From the NCBI GenBank assembly GCA_032250585.1, contig JAVVFH010000203.1, forward strand, positions 1-6,366: a stretch of 6,366 bases of DNA. Direction: 5' to 3'. The notes under the pieces are model-generated. The model was given only the letters and a program-made list of their open reading frames with translations. It was not told the origin of the DNA and did not search any database. Each line of letters starts with the position of its first letter. Positions within the stretch are counted from its first letter, which is position 1. Source of the DNA: JAVVFH01 sp032250585. Lineage in GTDB: Bacteria > Pseudomonadota > Gammaproteobacteria > Xanthomonadales > SZUA-36. Shown in pieces: positions 1-6,130 of this stretch. Both the position numbers and the translations under genes were made by a program.

Positions 1-1295
1 CGCTGGGTGGCACCTGCGTCAACGTCGGCTGCGTGCCGTCGAAAATCATGATCCAGGCCGCCCATGTCGCCCATGTACGCTCTGGCAGCCCGTTCGACGC
101 CGGCATTTCGGCGCGCGCGCCCGACATCGATCGCAAGGCACTGTTCGCTCAGCAGCAGGCACGGGTGGAGGAACTGCGCCAGTCGAAGTACCAGTCCATA
201 CTGGACTCCCACGAGGCGGTCACCCTGATCCGCGGCCAGGCGCGCTTTGTTGATGGGCGCACCCTGGCCATTGAAACTGAATCCGGCGCCCAGCAGCGCC
301 TGACATTCGACCGCTGCCTGATCGCGACCGGCGCCCGTCCCGCAATCCCGCCCATCCCGGGCCTGGCGGACACGCCCTACTGGACCTCCACCGAGGCCCT
401 GGAGAGCGACACGATCCCGCAGCGCCTGGCCGTGATCGGCTCCTCGGTCGTCGCGGTCGAGTTGGCGCAGGCCTTTGCCCGGCTGGGTAGCCGGGTCACG
501 ATCCTCGCGCGCAACACGCTGTTCTTTCGCGAAGACCCCGCTATCGGTGCGGCCCTGGCAGACGTCTTTCGGGAGGAAGGCATCGAGGTCCTGGAATACA
601 CCGAGGCCAGCCGGGTGGACTACGCCGACGAGGTGTTTCGCCTGGAAACCCAGCACGGCGAGCTCAGGGCCGATCGGCTGCTCGTGGCCACCGGCCGCGC
701 GCCGAACACGCAGGCGTTGAATCTCGAGGCGGTTGGGGTCGAAACCGAAAAGAACGGTGCCGTCATCGTCGACGATCACATGCGCACCCGCGCACCCCAT
801 ATCTACGCCGCCGGTGACTGCACCAACCAGCCGCAGTTCGTCTATGTCGCGGCGGCCGCCGGCACCCGGGCGGCGGTCAACATGACCGGCGGCGAGGCGG
901 CGCTGGATCTGCGCGCCATGCCGGCGGTGGTGTTCACCGACCCGCAGGTGGCCACGGTTGGCCTGTCCGAGGCCGAAGCGAAGCTCGAAGGCTTCGAGGT
1001 CGAATCCCGCACGCTGAATCTGGAGAACGTCCCCCGCGCGCTGGCCAACTTCGACACCCGCGGCTTCATCAAGCTGATTGCCGAGGTCGGCTCGAACCGG
1101 CTGATCGGTGTCCAGGCCGTGGCAGCCAATGCCGGTGAGCTGATCCAGACCGCCGCCCTGGCCGTCCATCACCGGATGACGGTGGACGAGCTGGCCGACC
1201 GGCTGTTTCCGTATCTCACCATGGTCGAGGGCTTGAAGCTCGCGGCGCAGACCTTTACCAAGGACGTCAAGCAGCTCTCCTGCTGTGCGGGCTGA
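1..1295 (+). CDS. merA: Mercuric reductase MerA, 5'-truncated by the window edge
   Basis: MerA is the cytoplasmic FAD enzyme that reduces Hg(II) to volatile Hg(0) with NADPH. The reading frame is already open at base 3 and gives 430 residues to the TGA at 1293. The first residues seen are the redox-active motif GGTCVNVGCVPSK, with Cys codons at 15-17 and 30-32. A nucleotide-binding GSSVVAVE motif follows at about 438-461, then the FAD-contacting YAAGD segment at about 804-818. FPYLTMVEG lies near the end, with Tyr where glutathione reductase has His. The C-terminus is SCCAG, the Cys pair that passes Hg(II) to the active site. From memory of the 561-residue Tn501 MerA, the 430 residues match its residues 132-561 with no net gap, so about 130 N-terminal residues are missing. 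Whether an NmerA domain exists cannot be seen. All key catalytic residues in view are intact. Confidence 0.98.
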   Translation, partial: LGGTCVNVGCVPSKIMIQAAHVAHVRSGSPFDAGISARAPDIDRKALFAQQQARVEELRQSKYQSILDSHEAVTLIRGQARFVDGRTLAIETESGAQQRLTFDRCLIATGARPAIPPIPGLADTPYWTSTEALESDTIPQRLAVIGSSVVAVELAQAFARLGSRVTILARNTLFFREDPAIGAALADVFREEGIEVLEYTEASRVDYADEVFRLETQHGELRADRLLVATGRAPNTQALNLEAVGVETEKNGAVIVDDHMRTRAPHIYAAGDCTNQPQFVYVAAAAGTRAAVNMTGGEAALDLRAMPAVVFTDPQVATVGLSEAEAKLEGFEVESRTLNLENVPRALANFDTRGFIKLIAEVGSNRLIGVQAVAANAGELIQTAALAVHHRMTVDELADRLFPYLTMVEGLKLAAQTFTKDVKQLSCCAG

Positions 1296-1308
1296 GATCG
1301 GGCACCTC

Positions 1309-1737
1309 ATGGGTGTCAACGAGCACGAGAACCGAAACGACCTGGCGCGCTGGGGTCCTGGCGGCTGGCTACCCGTGCTCGCCCTGTGGGTATTGCCGGC
1401 AGCAGTCGCAGGCACCGCCTTGATCTTCGTGCCGCAGCGACCCTGGCTGTTGGTCGTGGCGGGGGCAGCGTTCATCGAGATGGGGGCCGCGTGTGTTATC
1501 AATGCAGCCCGCTGTCGTCGAGTACATTGCTATATCACCGGCCCGTTCTTCCTTTTTCTTGCGTTGACATCGTTGCTGGCCATTGCGGGACCGTCGGGCG
1601 CACGACCCAACATGAATATCCAGTTGCTGCTGGGTCTTGTCCTCGCACCGGCACTGATCTGGCTGCCGGAACGCATTGCCGGACGAAAATACCGGACATC
1701 TTCAGCGCCTCCGGCGCCGAGCGCGTGCCAGCGATGA
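1309..1737 (+). CDS. Unrecognised four-helix membrane protein of the mer operon, Cys-containing
   Basis: This 142-residue protein is not one I can name. Four hydrophobic segments are visible at about residues 21-41, 46-66, 75-94 and 104-120, so it is an inner-membrane protein with no clear signal peptide. Between helices 2 and 3 lies a short basic turn with three Cys (C62, C69, C74) in CVINAARCRRVHCYITGPFF. The CR..HCYITGP core looks like a conserved family motif. The size and four helices recall MerC, but the motif differs and there is no CxxC in helix 1. The ATG at 1309 is 13 bases after the merA stop with only a weak GGG upstream. A GTG at 1285 inside merA is in frame but would add an unlikely 8 residues. 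The stop overlaps merD by ATGA, implying translational coupling. Position between merA and merD suggests a role in Hg handling or transport, which is inference. Confidence 0.8.
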   Translation: MGVNEHENRNDLARWGPGGWLPVLALWVLPAAVAGTALIFVPQRPWLLVVAGAAFIEMGAACVINAARCRRVHCYITGPFFLFLALTSLLAIAGPSGARPNMNIQLLLGLVLAPALIWLPERIAGRKYRTSSAPPAPSACQR

Positions 1738-2075
1738 AAACCTTCACACTCGCAGTAGCCGCCGAGCGGTCCGGCCTGTCGCCGAATCAGGTGCGGACCT
1801 ATCTCGACATGGGTCTGCTGCGGCCCTGCGCCCGAAGCGACGGCGGCTTCCGCATGTTCGATGAGGACTGCGTCCGCCGGCTCAGGCTGATCAAAATCTG
1901 TCGTGTTGCGGATATCGGCCTCGCCGAGATTGGCGTGTTCATCCACAGTCTGGATGGTGAAGATCGCGCGCGCTGCCGGGAAGTAGAGCGGCTGCTGTCG
2001 CAACGGATCCGCGACAAGCGCCGCGCACTCGGCCGCTGCGCGCGGGCGCTGGCTGCGGCAATCGAGGCTTCGTGA
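1734..2075 (+). CDS. merD: MerD-like MerR-family co-regulator
   Basis: This 113-residue protein has an N-terminal MerR-type helix-turn-helix (about residues 4-24, AVAAERSGLSPNQVRTYL) followed by GLLRP and the wing GGFRMFDEDCVRRL at 37-50. A dimerisation helix runs from about 78 to 110. The protein lacks the C-terminal loop that carries the last two Hg-binding Cys of MerR, as is typical of MerD, which binds the mer operator and helps switch the operon off. Position just distal to merA and length (about 120 in Tn501) also favour MerD. Five Cys are present (32, 46, 56, 81, 102). C81 aligns by eye with MerR C82, which is unusual for MerD. The ATG at 1734 overlaps the preceding stop by ATGA and has only a weak CGAG upstream, so it probably relies on coupling. 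A truncated MerR that still senses metal is the alternative. Confidence 0.85.
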   Translation: MKTFTLAVAAERSGLSPNQVRTYLDMGLLRPCARSDGGFRMFDEDCVRRLRLIKICRVADIGLAEIGVFIHSLDGEDRARCREVERLLSQRIRDKRRALGRCARALAAAIEAS

Positions 2076-2076
2076 T

Positions 2077-2985
2077 GTGGAAAGTGCGCGCCCAACGTCT
2101 ACTCGCGACGGTGCGATCGCCTTGACTCCGGCGGCCATCAGCTCGCGGCGGGCGCTGATCCTGTGCGGTGGCGGTGCGCGGGGCGCGATGGAAGTCGGGT
2201 TCTTTCAGGCGATCAGCGAACTGGGCCTGAGCTTCGATCTCATTGTGGCCAGCTCGGTGGGGGCGCTCAACGGCGCCCTGATCGCATCGGGCCTGTCGCC
2301 GGCCCAACTGGCGGATCGGTGGGGCCGCATTCGACGGCGTGACATCGTGGCCTGGGACTGGCGAGGACTGGCGGCCGGTCGGGGCGGAGTCTTGACGCTC
2401 CGTCCGCTGCGCCGGTTGCTCGACAACGTGTTGCCCGTTCGCCGCTTCGAGGAGCTGGGCCATCCCCTCGTGATCGCCACGACCAACCTGAGCACCGGCG
2501 CTGTGCATTACTGGCACAGCCAGGGTGACCTCATCGAGCCGCTTATCGCCAGCATGAGCCTGCCGGGTGTGTTTCCACCCGTCTGGATCGAAGGCCACCA
2601 GCACGTCGACGGTGGGGTTGCCTGCAACGTGCCGTTCGAACCGGCGCTCGAGCGCGGCATCTGCGAAATGCTGCTGATCCTGTGCACCTGCTGTCCTCCG
2701 CGACGGGGTCCGCTGCGCTCGCCGCTCGCGATCCTGTTGCGCAGCTTCAGTCTCGCGCTTGACGCGAAGTATGTCTGCGATCTGGCGTACTTCCGCCGTC
2801 AGAACGTGACGATCCGAGCCGTGCATCCGAGCTTTCCGCATGACGTCGGGCTGTTGGACTTCGAATACACGCGAGCGCTGATCCGCGCCGGCTACGAGCA
2901 GACTCTGACGGCCTCCTGGGCGCCGGCAACCCGGGAGCTTCGGCCGATGGAAGTGACGAACAATACGTCGGAGATTCACGCATGA
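2077..2985 (+). CDS. Patatin-like phospholipase
   Basis: This 302-residue protein is a patatin-family serine acyl hydrolase, expected to cleave acyl groups from phospholipids using a Ser-Asp dyad. The oxyanion-hole loop GGGARG is at residues 31-36, the nucleophile elbow ASSVGALNG at 58-66 with Ser60, and the dyad Asp178 in the DGG motif at 178-180. The elbow normally reads GxSxG, but here the first Gly is Ala. There is no signal peptide, so it likely acts on the cytoplasmic face of the membrane or on soluble lipid. Seven Cys are present, including a CTCC cluster at 203-206. The GTG start at 2077 has GAGG at 2064-2067, nine bases upstream, and sits one base after the merD stop. No standard mer operon I know has a patatin here. 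The 3' end abuts a merE remnant, so the gene appears to have entered the operon between merD and merE. A mercury-related role is unproven. Confidence 0.93.
   Translation: MESARPTSTRDGAIALTPAAISSRRALILCGGGARGAMEVGFFQAISELGLSFDLIVASSVGALNGALIASGLSPAQLADRWGRIRRRDIVAWDWRGLAAGRGGVLTLRPLRRLLDNVLPVRRFEELGHPLVIATTNLSTGAVHYWHSQGDLIEPLIASMSLPGVFPPVWIEGHQHVDGGVACNVPFEPALERGICEMLLILCTCCPPRRGPLRSPLAILLRSFSLALDAKYVCDLAYFRRQNVTIRAVHPSFPHDVGLLDFEYTRALIRAGYEQTLTASWAPATRELRPMEVTNNTSEIHA
2970..2984 (+). promoter_or_regulatory. Ribosome binding site and ATG at the patatin/merE junction
   Basis: GGAG at 2970-2973 lies eight bases before an ATG at 2982 that overlaps the patatin stop as ATGA. This is a well-formed start signal. 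It is in the glutamate dehydrogenase frame, one base out of register with the merE remnant, whose first usable codon is TTG 2992. It may be a relic start for merE that lost its frame, or a start for a short coupled peptide. Confidence 0.4.
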
Positions 2986-2991
2986 CCTTAC

Positions 2992-3138
2992 TTGAGCACG
3001 ATCCCGCCGGCCGTGCTCACCGGCACGACCGCCGGCGCGTTCATCGGCGAGTACTGGGGTATTGCCGCCATCGCGCTGAGCGGCCTGTTTGTCGTGTCCG
3101 TGCTGCGGCTGTTACGGGCCACGAGGCAAAACGCATGA
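2992..3138 (+). pseudogene. merE: 5'-truncated merE (C-terminal part only)
   Basis: In the same frame as the patatin gene, just after its stop, 48 codons run from TTG 2992 to TGA 3136. The peptide contains VLTGTTAGAFIGEYWGIAAI followed by a hydrophobic segment ending in RLLRATRQNA. From memory this matches the C-terminal half of MerE of Tn501/Tn21, which reads AGTTAGAFxGEHWGxAAL and ends in TRLLRAF plus a short basic tail. MerE is a roughly 78-residue inner-membrane protein with two helices, linked to uptake of Hg(II) and methylmercury. The first helix and the CPCH-type Cys motif are absent, replaced by the end of the patatin gene. The remaining sequence reads cleanly with no internal stop, so decay is recent or a short form is still made. 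No in-frame ATG exists. TTG 2992 is 18 bases from the nearest good ribosome site, too far for efficient use. The stop overlaps an ATG at 3135 (ATGA). Confidence 0.75.
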
Positions 3139-3188
3139 CTTTGCCCTGTCAAGCGGTGGAAATCTTCGAAGACCACCAACAGTTCAAC

Positions 3189-3206
3189 GGAGCATTCGCG
3201 GCCATG
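3189..3206 (+). promoter_or_regulatory. Ribosome binding site and start of glutamate dehydrogenase
   Basis: GGAG at 3189-3192 stands 11 bases before ATG 3204. The competing start is ATG 3135 with GAGG at 3123-3126 (8 bases). The family's usual N-terminus and the AT-rich codons after 3204 favour the downstream start, but the upstream one has the better spacing. Confidence 0.45.
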
Positions 3207-4505
3207 AGTCAATCAAAATCTACACCGTTTGGTAATAACGATCACCTGAATGCGATCTTCGATCAACTCGACGTATCCGACGATGCGCGCCAGCGCCTGG
3301 CGCAGCCGATGCAGACCGTGCAAGTCAACATCCCGGTCCGCATGGACGACGGCTCCTTGCAGTTTTTTCAGGCCTGGCGCATCCAGTACGACGGTACCCG
3401 CGGACCGACCAAGGGCGGTATTCGTTTCCATCCCGACGTCAGCGCCGAGGAAGTGACGGCGCTCAGCTTCTGGATGACGATCAAGTGCGCTGCGGTGGAT
3501 CTGCCGTTCGGCGGTGCCAAGGGCGGTGTCTGCGTCGATCCCAAGGCGCTCTCTCGACTGGAACTGGAACGTCTGGCGCGGGGCTATGTTCGCGCGTTTT
3601 ACGATGTCATCGGACCCGATCGCGACATACCAGCGCCGGACGTCAATACCAACGAAACCATCATGGGCTGGATGGCCGACGAATACGCCCGGATCGCACG
3701 CCGGCAGGTACCGGCCGCCCTCACAGGCAAACCGCTGGGACTCGGCGGCTCCAGGGGGCGTACTGCGGCCACCGGGCGCGGCGCGCTCCAGATCGTCGAT
3801 ATGTGGGCGAAGCGCCAGGGCAAGTCGCCCGACGACCTCACCGTGGCGGTCCAGGGTTTTGGCAACGCCGGTTCCCACTTCGCCCGGCTAGCATCCGAGC
3901 GCGGCTATCGTATCGTCGCGTTATCGGACTCAAAGGGCGCCATCCATTCCGCGAACGGCCTCGACCCGGAACTGATCTGGCGGCATAAGAACAGAACCCG
4001 TGAGCTCAAGGGCATGGTTTATTGTGACACCTCGGTCTGTGAGGAGGCCGAAACTGACCGATTGACGAACGATGAACTGCTGGCGCTCGATGTCGATGTG
4101 CTGGTGTTGGCCGCACTGGAAAACGCGATCACGGAGCGGAATGCGGATTCCGTGAAGGCAGGCGCCATTGTGGAAATCGCCAACGGGCCGATCAGTGGTG
4201 CGGCTGATCGCCTGTTGGTGGAGCGTGGTGTGCAGGTGCTTCCGGATGTACTGGTCAATGCCGGCGGCGTGATCGTAAGCCATCTGGAATGGGTGCAGAA
4301 CCGCAACGGCGATGCCTGGTCCGAAGTCGAGGTCAACCAACGGCTGGCAGAGCGCCTGGGCCGCGAGGCCGGCGCCTGTTTCGACCGCGCGGAGGAAAGC
4401 AACACAACACTGCGGACCGCAGCGTACATGCAGGCCATCGGGCGCATCGTTGAAGCCATGGAACACCAAGGTACCCGCGAGTACTTCACTGGCACTTCCC
4501 GCTGA
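3204..4505 (+). CDS. gdhA: Glutamate dehydrogenase (Glu/Leu/Phe/Val dehydrogenase family)
   Basis: This enzyme interconverts glutamate with 2-oxoglutarate and ammonia using NAD(P)(H), in the cytoplasm, usually as a hexamer. From ATG 3204 it is 433 residues, normal for the family. Family residues are in place with exact spacing: K70 in GPTKGGIRFHP, K94 in MTIKCA, catalytic K106 in PFGGAKGG and D146 in PAPDV. The cofactor domain starts near 175 with TGKPLGLGGSRGRTAATGRG and the Rossmann motif QGFGNAG (217-223). IVEIANGP at 322-329 and NAGGVIVSHLEWVQN at 352-366 are typical. Cofactor preference is not decidable by eye. I chose ATG 3204 because GGAG lies at 3189-3192, the next codons are AT-rich as real starts often are, and length fits. 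ATG 3135 (GAGG 3123-3126, coupled to the merE stop) would add 23 residues. ATG 2982 would add 74, mostly Arg/His-rich, and is unlikely. Glutamate dehydrogenase is not a standard mer gene. Confidence 0.94.
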   Translation: MSQSKSTPFGNNDHLNAIFDQLDVSDDARQRLAQPMQTVQVNIPVRMDDGSLQFFQAWRIQYDGTRGPTKGGIRFHPDVSAEEVTALSFWMTIKCAAVDLPFGGAKGGVCVDPKALSRLELERLARGYVRAFYDVIGPDRDIPAPDVNTNETIMGWMADEYARIARRQVPAALTGKPLGLGGSRGRTAATGRGALQIVDMWAKRQGKSPDDLTVAVQGFGNAGSHFARLASERGYRIVALSDSKGAIHSANGLDPELIWRHKNRTRELKGMVYCDTSVCEEAETDRLTNDELLALDVDVLVLAALENAITERNADSVKAGAIVEIANGPISGAADRLLVERGVQVLPDVLVNAGGVIVSHLEWVQNRNGDAWSEVEVNQRLAERLGREAGACFDRAEESNTTLRTAAYMQAIGRIVEAMEHQGTREYFTGTSR

Positions 4506-4516
4506 GCCGGTATAAA
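4489..4516 (+). promoter_or_regulatory. Possible weak internal promoter before the disulfide reductase gene
   Basis: CTGGCA at 4489-4494 and TATAAA at 4511-4516 are separated by 16 bases and match the sigma-70 boxes at 4 of 6 and 5 of 6 positions. Transcription would begin about 4522-4524, almost on the ribosome binding site, leaving a very short leader. In a 29-base gap inside an operon this may be chance. Confidence 0.2.
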
Positions 4517-4523
4517 CGCAACG

Positions 4524-4537
4524 AGGAGAAAACGATG
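4524..4537 (+). promoter_or_regulatory. Strong ribosome binding site of the disulfide reductase gene
   Basis: AGGAG at 4524-4528, within GAGGAGAAAA, lies six bases before ATG 4535. It is the best Shine-Dalgarno sequence in the window. This gene is the only one here with a fully independent start signal, so its translation need not depend on upstream genes. Confidence 0.85.
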
Positions 4538-5890
4538 ACCGACAAAACCTACGACCTGATCGTGATCGGCACCGGCACCGCCGCCAGCGTCACCGCCTTC
4601 GGCTGTCGCAAGGCCGGTCGATCGGTGGCCATCGCCGACCATCGCCCGTTCGGCGGTACTTGCGCGCTGCGCGGCTGCGACCCGAAGAAGATGCTGATCG
4701 CGGCCACCGAGGTGATCGATGGCTGCGAGCACATGGGTAGTATCGATACCGTAAAGGGCGAACTCTCCATCGACTGGCCCGCGCTGCAGCGCCACAAGCG
4801 CTCGTTCACCGATCCGGTTCCGGAGAAGCGCGAGCAGGCATACGACAAACAGGGCATCGATACTTATCACGGCCGCGCCCGGTTCACCGGTCCGAATACG
4901 GTCGCAGTGGACGGCACGACGCTCAAGGCCGAACGAATCGTCATCGCCGCTGGCGCCGAACCGATGTCGCTCCCGATCGAGGGGTTCGAACACCTGGCCG
5001 TAAGCGATGATTTTCTGGATCTGCATACCCTGCCGCGCCGCATCATGCTGGTCGGCGGCGGCTATATCGGCTTCGAGTTCGCCCATATCGCGGCGCGCGC
5101 CGGCGCCGAGGTCACGATTCTCAATCGCGGCAAGCAGCCGCTGGGCGGCTTCGATCCGGATCTGGTAGAAATGCTGGTCGAGCGCACCCGCGCGCTCGGC
5201 GTGGACGTGCGTCTGGGGCACGAAGTCAAGGCCGTGCGCAAGACCGGTACCGGCTTCGAGGTCGAAGCCGAAGGTCCGGAGGGGCGTGTCGCCATCGAAA
5301 CCGATCTGGCCATCCACAGTGGTGGCCGCAAGCCGGCACTGGAGGCGCTGGACCTGGACGCGGCCAACATCGCCCATGATCGAGGCAAGCTGCAGCTGGA
5401 TAAGCATTTCCGCAGCATCTCCAACCCCTCGGTTTACGCCGCCGGCGATGCGGCCGGCGGGCCGCTGCCGCTGACGCCGGTGGCCGCGCTGGAAGCCCAC
5501 GCGGTGGTCGACAACCTGCTCGAGAACAACGACGCGACGGTCGACTACACCGGCATCCCCAGCGTCGTGTTTACCCTGCCGCCGCTGGCACGCGTGGGCC
5601 TGCTCGAGGCCGAGGCCAAGGAGCGGGGCCTGCGCTTCAAAGTCAAGCACGAAAGGGTCCCCAGCTGGTTTACCGCGCGGCGCGTCAACGAGTCGTGCTA
5701 CGCGTACAAGATCCTGGTCGAAGAGGGCAGCCGGAGAATCCTCGGCGCCCATCTGATCGGCCCGGAGGCCAGCGAGGTGATCAATCTGTTCGGCTTTGCG
5801 ATGCGTAGCGGCCTCACTGCGGATGCCCTTCGTTATGCCACCTTCGCGTATCCCACCGCGGCCTCGGATATCGAGTCCATGCTGCCATGA
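4535..5890 (+). CDS. Glutathione-reductase/mercuric-reductase-like FAD disulfide oxidoreductase
   Basis: This 451-residue protein belongs to the class I pyridine nucleotide-disulfide oxidoreductases. Visible in order: FAD-binding GTGTAA at 12-17, redox-active GGTCALRGCDPKK with C43 and C48, a second dinucleotide-binding motif GGGYIGFE at 174-181, FAD-contacting YAAGD at 301-305, and a dimerisation domain from about 340. After the second fold's beta strand it reads ILNRGKQPLGGFD. There is no acidic residue typical of NADH enzymes, and R198 sits where glutathione reductase has an NADPH-binding Arg, so NADPH is favoured. Near the C-terminus the HPT..EE catalytic signature is replaced by AYPTAASDIESML, with Y439 in place of His. 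This makes it a divergent branch rather than classical Gor. It lacks the MerA C-terminal Cys pair. Likely roles are reduction of glutathione or another small disulfide to supply thiols for mercury detoxification, and substrate is not fixed by sequence. It ends the operon. Confidence 0.92.
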   Translation: MTDKTYDLIVIGTGTAASVTAFGCRKAGRSVAIADHRPFGGTCALRGCDPKKMLIAATEVIDGCEHMGSIDTVKGELSIDWPALQRHKRSFTDPVPEKREQAYDKQGIDTYHGRARFTGPNTVAVDGTTLKAERIVIAAGAEPMSLPIEGFEHLAVSDDFLDLHTLPRRIMLVGGGYIGFEFAHIAARAGAEVTILNRGKQPLGGFDPDLVEMLVERTRALGVDVRLGHEVKAVRKTGTGFEVEAEGPEGRVAIETDLAIHSGGRKPALEALDLDAANIAHDRGKLQLDKHFRSISNPSVYAAGDAAGGPLPLTPVAALEAHAVVDNLLENNDATVDYTGIPSVVFTLPPLARVGLLEAEAKERGLRFKVKHERVPSWFTARRVNESCYAYKILVEEGSRRILGAHLIGPEASEVINLFGFAMRSGLTADALRYATFAYPTAASDIESMLP

Positions 5891-5914
5891 ATGACGTTCA
5901 GCTGAATTCGCTAA

Positions 5915-6085
5915 TCTTCGACAGAATCCGTCCTGGCTCCGTCGGCGGGGATCGCCGCACCCAGCCAGAATCCGCAGGCGTTCTTCTTGGCGGCGACGGC
6001 ATGCTGCAGTCCGATCAATTCCTACCAGGTGCTGATGGGGATATCTATGGGGGCATTTCCGGCGTTTAGCAGCACAAGCTATTGA
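5915..6085 (+). pseudogene. Possible remnant of an SLC13/DASS-type anion permease C-terminus
   Basis: Following TAA at 5912, an open frame without a start runs 56 codons to TGA at 6083. The part from about 5933 reads LAPSAGIAAPSQNPQAFFLA and then ACCSPINSYQVLMG. This recalls the last part of SLC13/DASS anion transporters, where a TPI.YQ.N motif follows a small-residue-rich helix. The resemblance is from memory, short, and no full domain is present. The antisense strand in mirror phase also has a protein-like stretch broken by one stop, so orientation is not certain. If real, it is a scar of the gene that stood here before the mer unit arrived. Confidence 0.25.
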
Positions 6086-6130
6086 TTTATAAAGCGTTAT
6101 GATTGTCGCCGCCTCCACCAGATCCCCGGG

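Noticed and set aside
1285..1308. GTG start for the membrane protein inside merA
   Set aside because: It would add a short polar leader and a 11-base overlap with no ribosome site. ATG 1309 fits the usual pattern better.
1530..2138. A 202-codon open frame on the minus strand
   Set aside because: Antisense to the membrane protein and merD, with no recognisable features.
1939..2979. A 346-codon open frame on the minus strand
   Set aside because: Antisense to merD and the patatin, which both have clear motifs. Rich in Arg, Gln and Ala with no domain.
2982..3203. Glutamate dehydrogenase starting at ATG 2982
   Set aside because: The added 74 residues are mostly Arg/His-rich and overlap the MerE-like frame, which gives a much better protein. 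The family does not have such an extension.
5887..6069. A 60-codon open frame overlapping the last operon gene by ATGA
   Set aside because: The coupling looks good but the product is Gly/Asp-rich with no motif, and another frame over the same bases reads more like protein. Kept only as a note.
5890..6069. Minus-strand reading containing ELIGLQHAVAAKKNACGFWL
   Set aside because: Protein-like, but broken by a TAG, without a start, and it mirrors the plus-strand permease-like frame. I recognise no family.
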